NCBI RefSeq assembly: GCF_033842475.1
Contig: NZ_JAWXYB010000018.1
Span: forward strand, 3,331,501-3,395,500
Source: Acidiphilium acidophilum
GTDB lineage: Bacteria > Pseudomonadota > Alphaproteobacteria > Acetobacterales > Acetobacteraceae
Direction of reading: 5' to 3'
Length of the DNA: 64,000 bases
Below, piece by piece: positions 35,789 through 45,905 of the stretch; the first letter of the stretch is position 1, and every line of letters begins with the position of its first letter. A program made the position numbers and the translations under genes. A model generated the notes under the pieces. The model was given only the letters and a program-made list of their open reading frames with translations, had not been told where the DNA came from and made no database searches.

Positions 35789-36970
35789 TCAGGCATCCTG
35801 GTAGTCCCACTTGATGTAGCCCTTGGTGTCGGCGGCCCATTTTTCATCGATTTCGACGAGGACGGCGCTGACGAGGCGTTCGAGGGAGGCTTCGTTGGGG
35901 AAGACCCTGATTTTGGTGGTGCGGCGTTTGAGTTCCTGCTGGATGCCGCGTTCCATGGGGTTGGAAGTGCGAAGCCGGCGCTGGTGGGGTTCTGGCAGTG
36001 TGAAGACGGTGAGGCCTTCGGGGATATTTCGTTCGAGCCAATCGGCGAGCTTTGGTGCGGTGTCGCGATAGGCATTGACGAGGGTTATGAGAGCGATCTG
36101 GGCAGCGGCGAGGGAATTTGCGTTCCAGACGGTCCGGAGTTCTGCGCCGATGCGTTTGCGGATGGCGTGGTTGGGGGCGTGGTGGATGGCGTTTTGGGCG
36201 AGGTGGAACTGGCATCGTTGCCAGTGTGCGGCGCCGAAGACGGCGCGGCGTGCGGCGTGCAATCCGGCATGGTCATCGGAGACGATGAATTCGACGCCTC
36301 GCAGGCCACGCTGATGGAGGCTTTCGAGGAAGGCACGCCAATGGACTTCGGCCTCGGAAAGGGCGACCGAGACGCCGAGGACACGGCGGCGTTCATCGGG
36401 TCCGATGCCGATGGCCGAGAGCACGGCGGCATCGCGGACGACGCCATTATCGCGCATTTTTTCATATCTGGCGTCGAGGATGAGGTAGCGGATCTCGGCG
36501 AGGGGTCGGGTGCGCCAGGCGGCGAGTTCGTCATCGAGCAGCTTGCTGGCGCGGCTGACCTGAGCGGAGGAGAGGCTTTCGATGCCGAATTCGCGCATGA
36601 CGGCCTCGACGTCGCGGGTGGAGACGCCTTTGATGTACATTTCGGCGACGGCGACCATGACGGCGCGGACCGAGCGTCGGCCGCGTTCGAGGGACTGTGG
36701 GTAGAAGGGTTCGCCCACGTGACCGGCGGTTTTGGGGACATCGACGGTGATCGACCCGGCCGGGGTATCGATCCGCTTGGGCTTGTAGCCATTGGCGTAA
36801 CCCTGACGATCGGGGTTGCGCTCGTAGTGACTGGCGTGGAGGAAGCGTTCGCGCTCGATCTGCATGGCGAGTTCGAAGGTCCTGGCAAATACCGTGGCGA
36901 TATCGCCTGCGCCGTTTTCGATCAGATGTTCCAAAAGTGCCTCGATAATCGTATCCTTTTTGGCGTCCAT
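35789..36970 (-). CDS. IS256-family (Mutator-type) transposase
   Basis: A 393-aa DDE transposase with the family's layout: RNPDRQGYANGYKPKRIDT near the N-terminus, first catalytic Asp in YLILDARYEKMRD, second in FIVSDDHAGLHAA, the CxxH-type WQRCQFHLAQNAIH, and the last Glu in RTSNPMERGIQQELKRRT. It is full length and without frameshift, so it is likely functional. It is antisense to the trehalose operon. Confidence 0.95.
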   Translation of the reverse strand: MDAKKDTIIEALLEHLIENGAGDIATVFARTFELAMQIERERFLHASHYERNPDRQGYANGYKPKRIDTPAGSITVDVPKTAGHVGEPFYPQSLERGRRSVRAVMVAVAEMYIKGVSTRDVEAVMREFGIESLSSAQVSRASKLLDDELAAWRTRPLAEIRYLILDARYEKMRDNGVVRDAAVLSAIGIGPDERRRVLGVSVALSEAEVHWRAFLESLHQRGLRGVEFIVSDDHAGLHAARRAVFGAAHWQRCQFHLAQNAIHHAPNHAIRKRIGAELRTVWNANSLAAAQIALITLVNAYRDTAPKLADWLERNIPEGLTVFTLPEPHQRRLRTSNPMERGIQQELKRRTTKIRVFPNEASLERLVSAVLVEIDEKWAADTKGYIKWDYQDA

Positions 36971-37023
36971 TCATCGGTCTCCATGTTGGTGTGAACAACT
37001 GCATGGAATACCAGAATGAACAG

Positions 37024-37051
37024 CCCTTGCCGGGGCATGCCCCGGCAAGGG
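37024..37051. repeat. Perfect 28-bp palindrome inside the IS256 element
   Basis: CCCTTGCCGGGGCA and its exact complement meet without a loop. It lies 54 bases upstream of the transposase start, between promoter region and element end. It could act as a terminator that shields the transposase from outside transcription, or be a regulatory site. Confidence 0.8.
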
Positions 37052-37108
37052 CACCAACTCCCAACCCAAAATGAATTTCCAGACGTCAGGTTACACCACC
37101 TCGCCGCC

Positions 37109-37861
37109 GCGATGGGCCGGAGGCTGGCCGAGATGCATGCGACGCTGGCGACACCGGGCACCGCACCGGCCTTCGCGCCGGAACCGGCGAGCGAGGCGGA
37201 TGCGCGCGGCTGGGCCGATGCGGCGCGGCATCAACTGGAGGCGGCGTTCGCCGCACTTGAACGCGCGCGGCCGGCGGCAAGTGCTGCGACCACCGCGCTG
37301 ATCGATGAAGTCGTGGCGGCGCGCGGCGCGCTGGAAGCGGCGCTGCCGAAGCTGGCGGCGGCGGGGAGCGGGACGCTCAAGACGCGGATTCACGGAGATT
37401 TCCACCTCGGGCAGATCCTTGCGGCGCAGGGCGATGCCTATCTGATCGATTTCGAGGGCGAGCCCGCGAAGTCGATCACCCAGCGGCGGGCGAAGGCTTC
37501 GGCCCTGCGCGATGTGGCGGGGCTGCTGCGTTCGTTCGATTATGCCGGGGCCTCGGTTTCGCGCGCGGTGCCGGTTTCGACCGACCGGGCGGCGGAGCGG
37601 AGCAACTCGATGCTGCAACGCTTCGTCACCGATGCGAGCGCCGCCTTCATCGAGGCGTATCGCGCGGTGGCGGGGGCGGCGGAGCATAAATGGGTGAGCG
37701 ATGAGGCGTGGGAGGATTTGCTGCGCCTGTTCCTGATCGAGAAATCCGCTTACGAAATCTGCTACGAATCGGCCAACCGCCCTGGCTGGCTTGCGATTCC
37801 GCTTGGCGGGCTTGCCGCCATCACCCGACAGATCACAGGAGGCGACCATGCCAGCGCATGA
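37109..37861 (+). pseudogene. treS: Maltokinase 3' part of the treS-mak fusion
   Basis: The displaced C-terminal 250 codons. It carries the kinase catalytic loop RIHGDFHLGQIL and the metal-binding DFEGEP motif, plus the C-terminal helical lobe (KASALRDVAGLLRSFDYA). An ATG inside the IS end (37016) opens this frame, so a partial protein could be made, but it lacks the nucleotide-binding N-lobe. Its stop overlaps the glgB start by 14 bases. Maltokinase uses ATP to make maltose-1-phosphate, the GlgE donor. Confidence 0.9.
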
Positions 37862-40010
37862 CGATGCGGCGCTCGACGCGCTCGCCAACGGCACCCATGG
37901 CGACCCGTTCGCGATTCTGGGACCGCATCGCGACGGCGAGGAAACCAGCGTAACGACCTTTCAGCCCGGGGCGGGCAGCGTGACGCTGCTGGCGGACGGC
38001 AACGAGATCGCCATGACCCGGATCCATCCCGCCGGGATTTTTCGCGGCGCACTGCCGGGCTCGGGTGCGTACCGGCTGCGCGTGGGGTGGGACGAGGCAT
38101 CCCGCGAGATCGACGATCCCTACCGGTTTGCCACGCTGTTGAGCGAGTATGACGTTTACCTGCTGGCCGAAGGGCGGCAATTGCGGCTGACCGAGAGCCT
38201 CGGCGCCACCCCCGCGACGATCGAGGGCGTGAGCGGGGTGCGGTTCGCGGTGTGGGCGCCGAACGCGCGGCGGGTTTCGGTGGTCGGTGCGTTCAATCTG
38301 TGGGACGGGCGGCGTCACCCGATGCGCAAGCGCCACGATATCGGGGTGTGGGAATTGTTCATTCCCGAGGTCGCGGTCGGCAGCCTCTATAAATACGAGA
38401 TTCTCGCGGCGCATGGCGGGTTGCTGCTCAAGGCCGATCCGCTGGCGCGGCAGGTGCAGGGACCGCCGGAAACCGCGTCGATCGTGGCGGATGCCGCGCC
38501 CTTCGCGTGGCATGACGAGGCCTGGATGAACGGGCGGGATGGGCGTTCGGACCGGGCGCTGTCGGTCTATGAGGTCCATGCCGCGTCGTGGCGGCGGCAT
38601 GACGATGGCTCGCCGTTGTTGTGGGGCGAGCTGGCCGAGCAGTTGATCCCTTACGTGACGGCGCTCGGGTTCACCCATATCGAGTTCATGCCGGTGATGG
38701 CGCACCCGTTCGGCGGCTCATGGGGTTATCAGCCGCTGTCGCAATTCGCGCCGATGCCGGCGCTGGGGACGCCCGCGGAGTTCGCTTCGTTCGTGGATCG
38801 CTGCCATCAGGCGGGGGTGGGTGTCATTCTCGACTGGGTGCCGGCGCATTTTCCGACCGATGCGTTCGGGCTCGCGCAGTTCGACGGGACGCCGCTTTAT
38901 GAGCATGCCGACCCGCGCGAGGGGTTCCATCAGGACTGGAACACGCTGATCTACAATCTCGGGCGCAACGAGGTGCGGAACTTCCTGATCGCGAGCGCGC
39001 TGTTCTGGCTCGACCGGTATCATGTCGACGGCATCAGGGTCGATGCGGTGGCCTCGATGCTGTACCGCGATTATTCACGCAAGGAGGGCGAGTGGATTCC
39101 CAACCGGTACGGCGGGCGGGAGAATCTGGAGGCGATCGATTTTCTCAAGGAATTGTCGGGGTCGATCGAGATCTATGCGCCCGGGGCGATGCTGATCGCC
39201 GAGGAATCGACCGCGTGGCCGGGCGTGACTAGGCCGGTCGCCGATGGCGGGCTGGGGTTCAGCCACAAGTGGAACATGGGCTGGATGCACGACACGCTGC
39301 GCTACATCGAGGAGGACCCGATCAACCGGCGCTATCATCATGACGAGATGACGTTCGGGTTGGTCTATGCGTTTTCCGAGCGGTTCGTGCTGCCGATCTC
39401 GCATGACGAGGTGGTTTACGGCAAGCACTCGCTGATCGGGAAAATGCCGGGGGACCGCTGGCAGAAATTCGCCAATCTGCGGGCGTATCTGTCGTTCATG
39501 TGGACCCAGCCGGGCAAGAAGCTGCTGTTCATGGGGCAGGAATTCGGCCAGACCAACGAGTGGAATCACGATGCGACACTCAACTGGGGCGAGGCGGATC
39601 AGCCCGAGCATGACGGGCTGCGCCGGTTGATCGGCGATCTGAACCGGATCTACCGGCGCGAGCCCGCGCTTTCGGCGACCGATTTCGATCCGGCGGGGTT
39701 TCGCTGGATTGTGGGCGACGATCGCGACCAGAGTATTTTCGCCTGGCAGCGCCAGACCGGCAACGAGGACGAAACCGTCGTGGTGCTGGCCAATTTCACC
39801 CCGGTGCCGCGCAGCGAGTACCGAATCGGGGTGCCGTTCGCCGGGCGCTGGCGCGAGGTGTTCAACAGCGATTCGGGCGCTTATGGCGGCTCCGACCTCG
39901 GCAATCTCGGCGGGGTGGCGAGCGAGCCGATCGGGCAGCATGGCGTGGCACAGTCGATCGTGCTGACGGTGCCGCCGCTCGGGGTGCTGATTTTGCGCAG
40001 GGATAGCTGA
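37848..40010 (+). CDS. glgB: 1,4-alpha-glucan branching enzyme GlgB
   Basis: A 720-aa GH13 branching enzyme that adds alpha-1,6 branches to glycogen. Two N-terminal beta-sandwich segments ([12 protein letters not shown] and [21 protein letters not shown]) precede the barrel. Catalytic residues: Asp399 in [17 protein letters not shown], Glu452 in [10 protein letters not shown], Asp520 in [19 protein letters not shown] precedes the ATG at 37848, fixing the start. It overlaps the upstream maltokinase end by 14 bases and glgX by one base, so the operon is translationally coupled. The IS256 element upstream may lower its transcription. Confidence 0.97.
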   Translation: MPAHDDAALDALANGTHGDPFAILGPHRDGEETSVTTFQPGAGSVTLLADGNEIAMTRIHPAGIFRGALPGSGAYRLRVGWDEASREIDDPYRFATLLSEYDVYLLAEGRQLRLTESLGATPATIEGVSGVRFAVWAPNARRVSVVGAFNLWDGRRHPMRKRHDIGVWELFIPEVAVGSLYKYEILAAHGGLLLKADPLARQVQGPPETASIVADAAPFAWHDEAWMNGRDGRSDRALSVYEVHAASWRRHDDGSPLLWGELAEQLIPYVTALGFTHIEFMPVMAHPFGGSWGYQPLSQFAPMPALGTPAEFASFVDRCHQAGVGVILDWVPAHFPTDAFGLAQFDGTPLYEHADPREGFHQDWNTLIYNLGRNEVRNFLIASALFWLDRYHVDGIRVDAVASMLYRDYSRKEGEWIPNRYGGRENLEAIDFLKELSGSIEIYAPGAMLIAEESTAWPGVTRPVADGGLGFSHKWNMGWMHDTLRYIEEDPINRRYHHDEMTFGLVYAFSERFVLPISHDEVVYGKHSLIGKMPGDRWQKFANLRAYLSFMWTQPGKKLLFMGQEFGQTNEWNHDATLNWGEADQPEHDGLRRLIGDLNRIYRREPALSATDFDPAGFRWIVGDDRDQSIFAWQRQTGNEDETVVVLANFTPVPRSEYRIGVPFAGRWREVFNSDSGAYGGSDLGNLGGVASEPIGQHGVAQSIVLTVPPLGVLILRRDS

Positions 40011-42112
40011 TGGCGATACTGCCGGCGCGGCTGAAGGCGGGCGCCCCGGACCCGCTGGGGGCGACGTGGGATGGGCTCGGGGTCAATTTCGCGGTGTTTT
40101 CGGCCAATGCCGACCGGATCGAACTGTGCCTGTTCGACCGGGGCGGGCGGCGCGAGATCGCGCGTTACGATCTGCCCCAGTGCACCGACGAGGTGTTCCA
40201 CGGCTACCTGCCCGATGCGCTGCCGGGGCTGATTTACGGGTTTCGCGCGCATGGGCCGTATCAGCCGGAGCGCGGCCACCGGTTCAATCCGAACAAGCTG
40301 CTGCTCGATCCGTATGCGAAGGCGCTGTTCGGCGACATCCACTGGTCGGACACGCTGTTCGGCTACCGGGTGGGCGCGGCGCGGGCGGATCTGTCGTTCG
40401 ACCGGCGGGACAGCGCGCTGGCGATGCCCAAGGCGGTGGTGACCGGGGCAGATGCGGTGTGGGGCGATCATCGCCGGCCGAAGCGGGGCTGGAGCGAGAC
40501 CGTGATTTACGAGGCGCATCTGCGCGGGCTGAGCATGCAGCGCGGCGATGTCGCGCCTGAGCAGCGGGGCACCTTCGCGGCGTTGCAGAACCCGCGGTTG
40601 ATCGAACATATGGTGGATCTCGGCATCACCGCGATCGAGTTGCTGCCGGTGCAGGCCTTTCTGCAGGACCGGTTTCTGGTCGAGCGGAAGCTGAGCAATT
40701 ACTGGGGCTATTCGACGCTGGGGTTCTTTGCGCCGCAGACCTCGTATCTCGCGGATGCCGAGCAGGCCGGGCACGAGGTGCGGAGCGCGGTGCGGCGGCT
40801 GCACGAGGCCGGGATCGAGCTCATTCTCGACGTGGTCTACAATCATACCGCCGAAGGCAACGAGATGGGGCCGACGCTGAGTTGGCGCGGGCTCGACAAT
40901 GCCAGCTACTACCGGCTGATGCCGGGTCACGAGCGGTATTTCATCAACGACACCGGCTGCGGCAACACGCTGAACATCAACCATCCCCGCGTGCTGCAGA
41001 TGGTGATGGACAGCCTGCGCCACTGGGCCGAGGCGTATCAGGTCGATGGGTTCCGCTTCGATCTGGGAACCATTCTGGGGCGCGAGGCGAGCGGGTTCGA
41101 TCCCGGTTCGGGGTTTTTCGATGCGATCCGGCAGGACCCGGTGCTCGGCAAGCTCAAGCTGATCACCGAACCGTGGGACCTCGGGCCGGGCGGTTACCAG
41201 CTCGGCAATCATCCGCCGGGGTTTTCCGAGTGGAACGCGGCGTTTCGCGACGGGGTGCGGCGGTTCTGGCGCGGCGACGACAGCCAGCGGCCCGAGATTG
41301 CGCGGCGGCTGATGGGGTCGCCGGAATTGTTCGATCACCGGCGGCGGCGGCCCTGGGCGTCGATCAATTTCGTGACCGCACATGACGGGTTTACCCTGCA
41401 TGATCTGGTCAGCTACGCCCAGCGGCATAACCTCAAGAACGGCGAGGATAACCGCGACGGCAGCAGCGACAATCAATCGGCCAACTGGGGGGTCGAGGGC
41501 GAGACCGGTAATCCCGCGATCCAGCTGGTGCGCGAGCGGCTCAAGCGGGCGATGCTGGCGACGCTGTTCGTGTCCTACGGGGTGCCGATGCTGCTGGCGG
41601 GGGACGAACTCAACCGGACCCAGCGCGGCAACAACAACGCCTATTGCCAGGACAATGAATTATCCTGGATCGACTGGTCGGTGCTGCATGACGGCACGGC
41701 GGCGCCGCTGCTCGCCTTCGTCGCCCGGTTGAGCGCGTTGCGGCGGCGCTACCCGAGCTTGCGGAGTTCGTGGTTTCACCACGGGCTTGAGACGATCGGA
41801 CCTGATCTTGCCGACACCGCGTGGTTCGACGAGGCCGGGCGCGACCTGACCAGCGAGGCCTGGGCAGACCCCTTCGCGCGGCTGCTGGCGCTGCGGCGGG
41901 CGAGCCATGAGGGCGAGGTGGCGGACGCGACGCTGGTGCTGCTCAACGCCTCGGATCAGGACCGCGAGTTCACCCTGCCCGAACCCGCGCTGGAGTGGAC
42001 GCTGGAACTCGATACCGCAAATCCCCAATTGCAGCGGGCGGCATTTTCCGCTCCCATCATCAAGGTTGCTGCCCGTGCCGTCGTGGTGCTGGGCGCGCCG
42101 ATCGAGGAATGA
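40010..42112 (+). CDS. glgX: Glycogen debranching enzyme GlgX
   Basis: A 700-aa GH13 isoamylase-type debranching enzyme that cleaves alpha-1,6 links of short side chains. N-terminal CBM48-like segment (PLGATWDGLGVNFAVFSANA), catalytic Asp351 in FRFDLGTIL, Glu387 in ITEPWD, and THDGFTLHDLVSY / ENRDGSSDNQSANWG typical of GlgX. The ATG overlaps the glgB stop (TGATG). Together with GlgB and GlgE or MalQ it shapes the alpha-glucan chain ends used by TreY. Confidence 0.96.
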   Translation: MAILPARLKAGAPDPLGATWDGLGVNFAVFSANADRIELCLFDRGGRREIARYDLPQCTDEVFHGYLPDALPGLIYGFRAHGPYQPERGHRFNPNKLLLDPYAKALFGDIHWSDTLFGYRVGAARADLSFDRRDSALAMPKAVVTGADAVWGDHRRPKRGWSETVIYEAHLRGLSMQRGDVAPEQRGTFAALQNPRLIEHMVDLGITAIELLPVQAFLQDRFLVERKLSNYWGYSTLGFFAPQTSYLADAEQAGHEVRSAVRRLHEAGIELILDVVYNHTAEGNEMGPTLSWRGLDNASYYRLMPGHERYFINDTGCGNTLNINHPRVLQMVMDSLRHWAEAYQVDGFRFDLGTILGREASGFDPGSGFFDAIRQDPVLGKLKLITEPWDLGPGGYQLGNHPPGFSEWNAAFRDGVRRFWRGDDSQRPEIARRLMGSPELFDHRRRRPWASINFVTAHDGFTLHDLVSYAQRHNLKNGEDNRDGSSDNQSANWGVEGETGNPAIQLVRERLKRAMLATLFVSYGVPMLLAGDELNRTQRGNNNAYCQDNELSWIDWSVLHDGTAAPLLAFVARLSALRRRYPSLRSSWFHHGLETIGPDLADTAWFDEAGRDLTSEAWADPFARLLALRRASHEGEVADATLVLLNASDQDREFTLPEPALEWTLELDTANPQLQRAAFSAPIIKVAARAVVVLGAPIEE

Positions 42113-42117
42113 CCGCC

Positions 42118-43896
42118 ATGACCGATACGGCACGACACGATATTCGACCGGGTGCCGCGATGATCGGGCAGGGGCGGGCGCGGTTTCGGGTATGGGCGCC
42201 GGGATGCGAGGCGGTCGGGCTGGTGCTGCGCGGGGGCGACGCGCTGCCGATGACGCGCGACGAGGCGGGGTTTTTCACCCTCGAAGCGGCGGCAAAGCCC
42301 GGCGATACCTACCGGTTTGCGATCGGCGGGGGCAATACCCTGCCCGATCCGGCCTCGCGGTTGCAGGCGGGCGATGTTCATGATGCGAGCGTGGTGCCCG
42401 ACCCGGCGCCTTACCACTGGCGGCATCCCGCATGGGCCGGGCGGCCCTGGCACGAGACCGTGCTTTACGAGCTGCACCCCGGCGCGTGCGGCGGTTATGC
42501 CGGGATCGAGGCGATGCTGCCGCGCCTCGCCGAGATCGGGTTCACCGCGATCGAGCTGATGCCGATCGCGGATTTTCCCGGCCGGCACAACTGGGGCTAT
42601 GATGGCGTGCTGCCCTATGCGCCGGATACCGCCTACGGCACGCAGGAGGCGCTGAAACATCTGATCGATACCGCGCACGGGCTCGGGCTGATGGTGTTTC
42701 TCGATGTCGTCTATAATCATTTCGGACCTGACGGGAATTATCTGCACAGCTACGCGCCGCAGTTTTTCCGCGAGGATATGAAGACGCCGTGGGGCGGCGC
42801 GATCGATTACCGGCGCGAGCCGGTGCGGCGGTATTTCATCGATAACGCGATTTACTGGCTCGACGAGTTCCGGTTCGACGGGCTGCGTTTCGATGCGGTG
42901 CACGCGATCAAGGACGACAAGTTTCTGGCCACGATGGCGCACGAAATCCGCGCGGCGATCGACCCGGCGCGGCAGATCCATCTGGTGCTCGAAAATGACG
43001 ACAACAACGCGACCCTGCTCGCGCCGGACGGGGCGGGGGCGTTGTATGACGCGCAATGGGCCGATGACACCCATCATTGCTTCCATGTCCTGCTGACCGG
43101 CGAGCAGGGCGGGTATTACGAGGATTATCCCGAGGCGGCGGCCCAACTGGCGCGCTGCCTCGATTCCGGGTTCGCGTATCAGGGCGAGGCCTCACCCCAC
43201 CGGGACGGCGAGCATCGCGGCACGCCGAGCGGGCATCTGCCGCCGACCGCCTTCGTTGCGTTTCTGCAGAACCACGACCAGATCGGCAATCGGGCGTTCG
43301 GTGAGCGGTTGACCACGCTGGCGGATCATGACGGGTTGCGCGCCGCGATGTTCCTGCTGCTGCTCTCGCCGCAGATCCCGCTGGTGTTCATGGGCGAGGA
43401 ATATGGCGAGGAGCGGCCATTTCTGTATTTCACCGACCATGCTTCGGCAGAGCTTGCCGAAGCGGTGAAAACCGGGCGGCAGGCGGAATTTTCGAAATTC
43501 CCGGCATTTTCCTCAGCCGAGGCGCAGCGGGCGATTCCCGATCCGAACGACAAGGCGACCTTTGCGGCCTCGATCCCAAGCTTCGATGACGCGGAGGCAC
43601 CGGGTGCCGGATGGCGGCTGTTTCATACCGCCTTGCTCGGCATCAGACGGGAGATTGTCGTGCCGCGCATTCCGGGTGCGCGAAGTTTGGGGGCGACAGC
43701 GCTCGGGCGGAGCGGGGTGCGCGCTTCGTGGCGGCTGGGCGATGAGTCGGTGCTGACGATCGCGGCGAATTTCGGCGAGGAGCCGGTGGCGTGCGAACCC
43801 GGCGAGGGGATGGTGCTGGCGGCATCGCCGCCGACCGGGCGGGCCGATGCGATGCTGCCGGGGCGGACCGCGGTGGCCTGGTTCGCACCTTCATGA
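42118..43896 (+). CDS. treZ: Malto-oligosyltrehalose trehalohydrolase TreZ
   Basis: A 592-aa GH13 enzyme that releases trehalose from the maltooligosyl-trehalose made by TreY. Features: FRVWAPGCEAVGLVL N-terminal domain, YELHPGACGGYAGI, Asp259 in LRFDAVHAI, Glu292 in LVLENDDN, and FLQNHDQIGNRAFG. Two ATGs are possible: 42109 overlaps the glgX stop but has GAGG only one base away; 42118 has GAGG ten bases away and is chosen. Its stop overlaps the malQ start (ATGA). Confidence 0.95.
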   Translation: MTDTARHDIRPGAAMIGQGRARFRVWAPGCEAVGLVLRGGDALPMTRDEAGFFTLEAAAKPGDTYRFAIGGGNTLPDPASRLQAGDVHDASVVPDPAPYHWRHPAWAGRPWHETVLYELHPGACGGYAGIEAMLPRLAEIGFTAIELMPIADFPGRHNWGYDGVLPYAPDTAYGTQEALKHLIDTAHGLGLMVFLDVVYNHFGPDGNYLHSYAPQFFREDMKTPWGGAIDYRREPVRRYFIDNAIYWLDEFRFDGLRFDAVHAIKDDKFLATMAHEIRAAIDPARQIHLVLENDDNNATLLAPDGAGALYDAQWADDTHHCFHVLLTGEQGGYYEDYPEAAAQLARCLDSGFAYQGEASPHRDGEHRGTPSGHLPPTAFVAFLQNHDQIGNRAFGERLTTLADHDGLRAAMFLLLLSPQIPLVFMGEEYGEERPFLYFTDHASAELAEAVKTGRQAEFSKFPAFSSAEAQRAIPDPNDKATFAASIPSFDDAEAPGAGWRLFHTALLGIRREIVVPRIPGARSLGATALGRSGVRASWRLGDESVLTIAANFGEEPVACEPGEGMVLAASPPTGRADAMLPGRTAVAWFAPS

Positions 43897-45905
43897 GCGA
43901 CGAGGCGCTGTTCAGCCTCGCCGACCGGGCAGGGCTGAGCGTGGTGTGGCACGATGTGTTCGGCACCGCGCATCATGTGGCACCCGAAATGTTGCGCCCG
44001 CTGCTCGCCGCACTGGGGCACGAGGCGGATTCGGATGGGGCATGTGCCGCGAGCCTCGGACGGCTCGATGAGGAATCGCGCGCGACACCGAAGCTGGTGA
44101 CCGCGCTGGCGGGCGGGGATATCAGGTTTCGTCATGACGGTGGCGCGGCGCGGCTGACGCGGGAGGACGGAACGATCGTCGAGACCCGGGCCGAACCGGT
44201 CGGGGATGGCTGGGCGCGGCTGCCGCCGGTTAATGAGGTCGGGTATCATACGCTGGCGATCGGGGAGCGGACGATCGGGATCGCGGTGGCGCCGGCACGG
44301 GCCTTCACCATGCGCGATGCGCTCGACCGGGCGGGGCGCGGCGGCAAGGCCTGGGGGCTGGCGGCGCAGGTTTATGGATTGCCGCGCGCGGGCGATGGCG
44401 GGATCGGCGATTTCGCGTCGCTCGCGGAACTGGCGCGCAGGGCGGCTGAACACGGGGCGGATGCCATCGCGATCAGCCCGATCCACGCGCTCTATGCCAG
44501 CGAGCCGGGGCATTACGGGCCGTACGGGCCGTCGAGCCGGATTGCGCTGAACCCGGTTTATGCCGCGCTGGACTGTTCCGATCCGGTGCCGGGCCCGGAA
44601 GACGTGACCGGGGAATCGCCGGGCGGGCTGGTTGATTGGCGGCGGTTTACCCCGCCACGTTACGCGGCGCTGCGCGCGGCCTTCGCGCAGGAGCGCCATG
44701 AGGCGGCGTTTCGCGCGTTTTTGAGCGATCCGCCGCCGGCCCTGCTGCTGCATGCGCGGTTCGAGGCGCTGGTTGCGCATCAATTGGCACACGGGGCGGG
44801 GCGCGACTGGCGACACTGGCCGGATGCGCTGCGAAGCCCGGCCACGCCGGAGGTTGCGGCAATTCTGGCGGCCGAGGGCGAGGAGGTCGAGTTTCATCTG
44901 TTCGCGCAATATCGGGTGCGGGCGGATCTGCGCCGGGCGCAGCTTGCGGCGACCGGGGCGGGCATGGCGGTCGGGCTGATCGCGGACCTTGCGGTGGGGG
45001 CCGATCCGGCGGGCAGCGATGCCTGGGGGCGGCCACTGGAGGTGTTGCGCGGCGCATCGGTCGGCGCGCCACCCGATGAGTTCAACCGGCGCGGCCAGAA
45101 CTGGGGGCTGACCGCATTTTCGCCGCGCGGGCTGCGCGATAGCGGATTTTCCGCGCTGCGCGACATGCTCGGGGCCGCGCTGGAGCCGACCGGCGGGGTG
45201 CGGATCGATCATGCCATGGGGCTGTCGCGGCTGTGGATCATTCCCGAGGGCGGCGAGGCGAAGGATGGCTGTTTCCTGCGCTATCCGTTCGATGACATGC
45301 GGCGGATCGTCATGCTGGAATCGGTGCGTCATCGCGGGATCGTGGTGGCCGAGGATCTCGGCACGGTGCCCGAAGGGTTCCGCGATGGGCTGGCGACCGG
45401 CGGGATCGCGGGGATGAGCATTCTGTGGTTCGAGCGCGACGGCGACCGGTTCGTACCGCCCGCTCACTGGCGCGCAGATACTGCGGCCCTGACCACGACG
45501 CATGATCTGCCGACCGCCGCCGGGTGGTGGCGCGGCACGGATATCGGCTGGCGCGAGCGGCTGCATATTCCGGGCGAGGATGCGGAAAAGCGGGCGTTCG
45601 ACCGGGGATGCCTGTGGGATGCCTGCGTGCAGTCGGGGGCGGCGGGCGGTGAGCCTCCGGGACCGGACGAATCCGACGCGATCGCGGATGCCGTGATCGC
45701 GAATGTCGCCACCGCCTCGTCGGACCTCGTGATCCTGCCGATCGAGGATGTGATGGCGCTGCGCGAGCAGCCGAACATTCCCGGCACGATCGACGAACAC
45801 CCGAACTGGCGGCGGCGCCTGCCCGAACCGGTGGAAACCTGCCTTGCGGCACCGCGCGTCGCCGCCCGGCTCAAGACCATCGATGGAAAGCGCAGATCAT
45901 CATGA
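43893..45905 (+). CDS. malQ: 4-alpha-glucanotransferase MalQ (amylomaltase)
   Basis: A 670-aa GH77 enzyme that moves maltodextrin segments between glucans. GH77 motifs: SPIHALYASEPGHYGPYGPSSR, nucleophile Asp in GVRIDHAMGL, acid/base Glu in VVAEDLGTVP, and third Asp in TTTHDLPT. The ~130-residue N-terminal extension (DRAGLSVVWHDVFGTAHHV) is the bacterial MalQ type. Start ATG at 43893 overlaps the treZ stop; its own stop overlaps treY. It likely recycles short glucans left by GlgX and TreY/TreZ. Confidence 0.94.
   Translation: MSDEALFSLADRAGLSVVWHDVFGTAHHVAPEMLRPLLAALGHEADSDGACAASLGRLDEESRATPKLVTALAGGDIRFRHDGGAARLTREDGTIVETRAEPVGDGWARLPPVNEVGYHTLAIGERTIGIAVAPARAFTMRDALDRAGRGGKAWGLAAQVYGLPRAGDGGIGDFASLAELARRAAEHGADAIAISPIHALYASEPGHYGPYGPSSRIALNPVYAALDCSDPVPGPEDVTGESPGGLVDWRRFTPPRYAALRAAFAQERHEAAFRAFLSDPPPALLLHARFEALVAHQLAHGAGRDWRHWPDALRSPATPEVAAILAAEGEEVEFHLFAQYRVRADLRRAQLAATGAGMAVGLIADLAVGADPAGSDAWGRPLEVLRGASVGAPPDEFNRRGQNWGLTAFSPRGLRDSGFSALRDMLGAALEPTGGVRIDHAMGLSRLWIIPEGGEAKDGCFLRYPFDDMRRIVMLESVRHRGIVVAEDLGTVPEGFRDGLATGGIAGMSILWFERDGDRFVPPAHWRADTAALTTTHDLPTAAGWWRGTDIGWRERLHIPGEDAEKRAFDRGCLWDACVQSGAAGGEPPGPDESDAIADAVIANVATASSDLVILPIEDVMALREQPNIPGTIDEHPNWRRRLPEPVETCLAAPRVAARLKTIDGKRRSS

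Larger units (their letters stand above)
35748..37100 (-). mobile_element. IS256-family insertion sequence
   Basis: A 1353-bp element with a single transposase on the minus strand. Terminal inverted repeats are imperfect at the very ends (GATTGAGC against GGTGGTGT) and then nearly perfect: AACCTGATGTCTGGAAA at the left against AACCTGACGTCTGGAAA read inward from the right. Its 8-bp duplication TCGCCGCC and length fit the family. It sits inside the maltokinase half of the treS fusion. Confidence 0.9.

Noticed and set aside
42109-42117. treZ start at the ATG overlapping the glgX stop
   Set aside because: GAGG is only one base from this ATG, too close; the next ATG at 42118 has suitable spacing.
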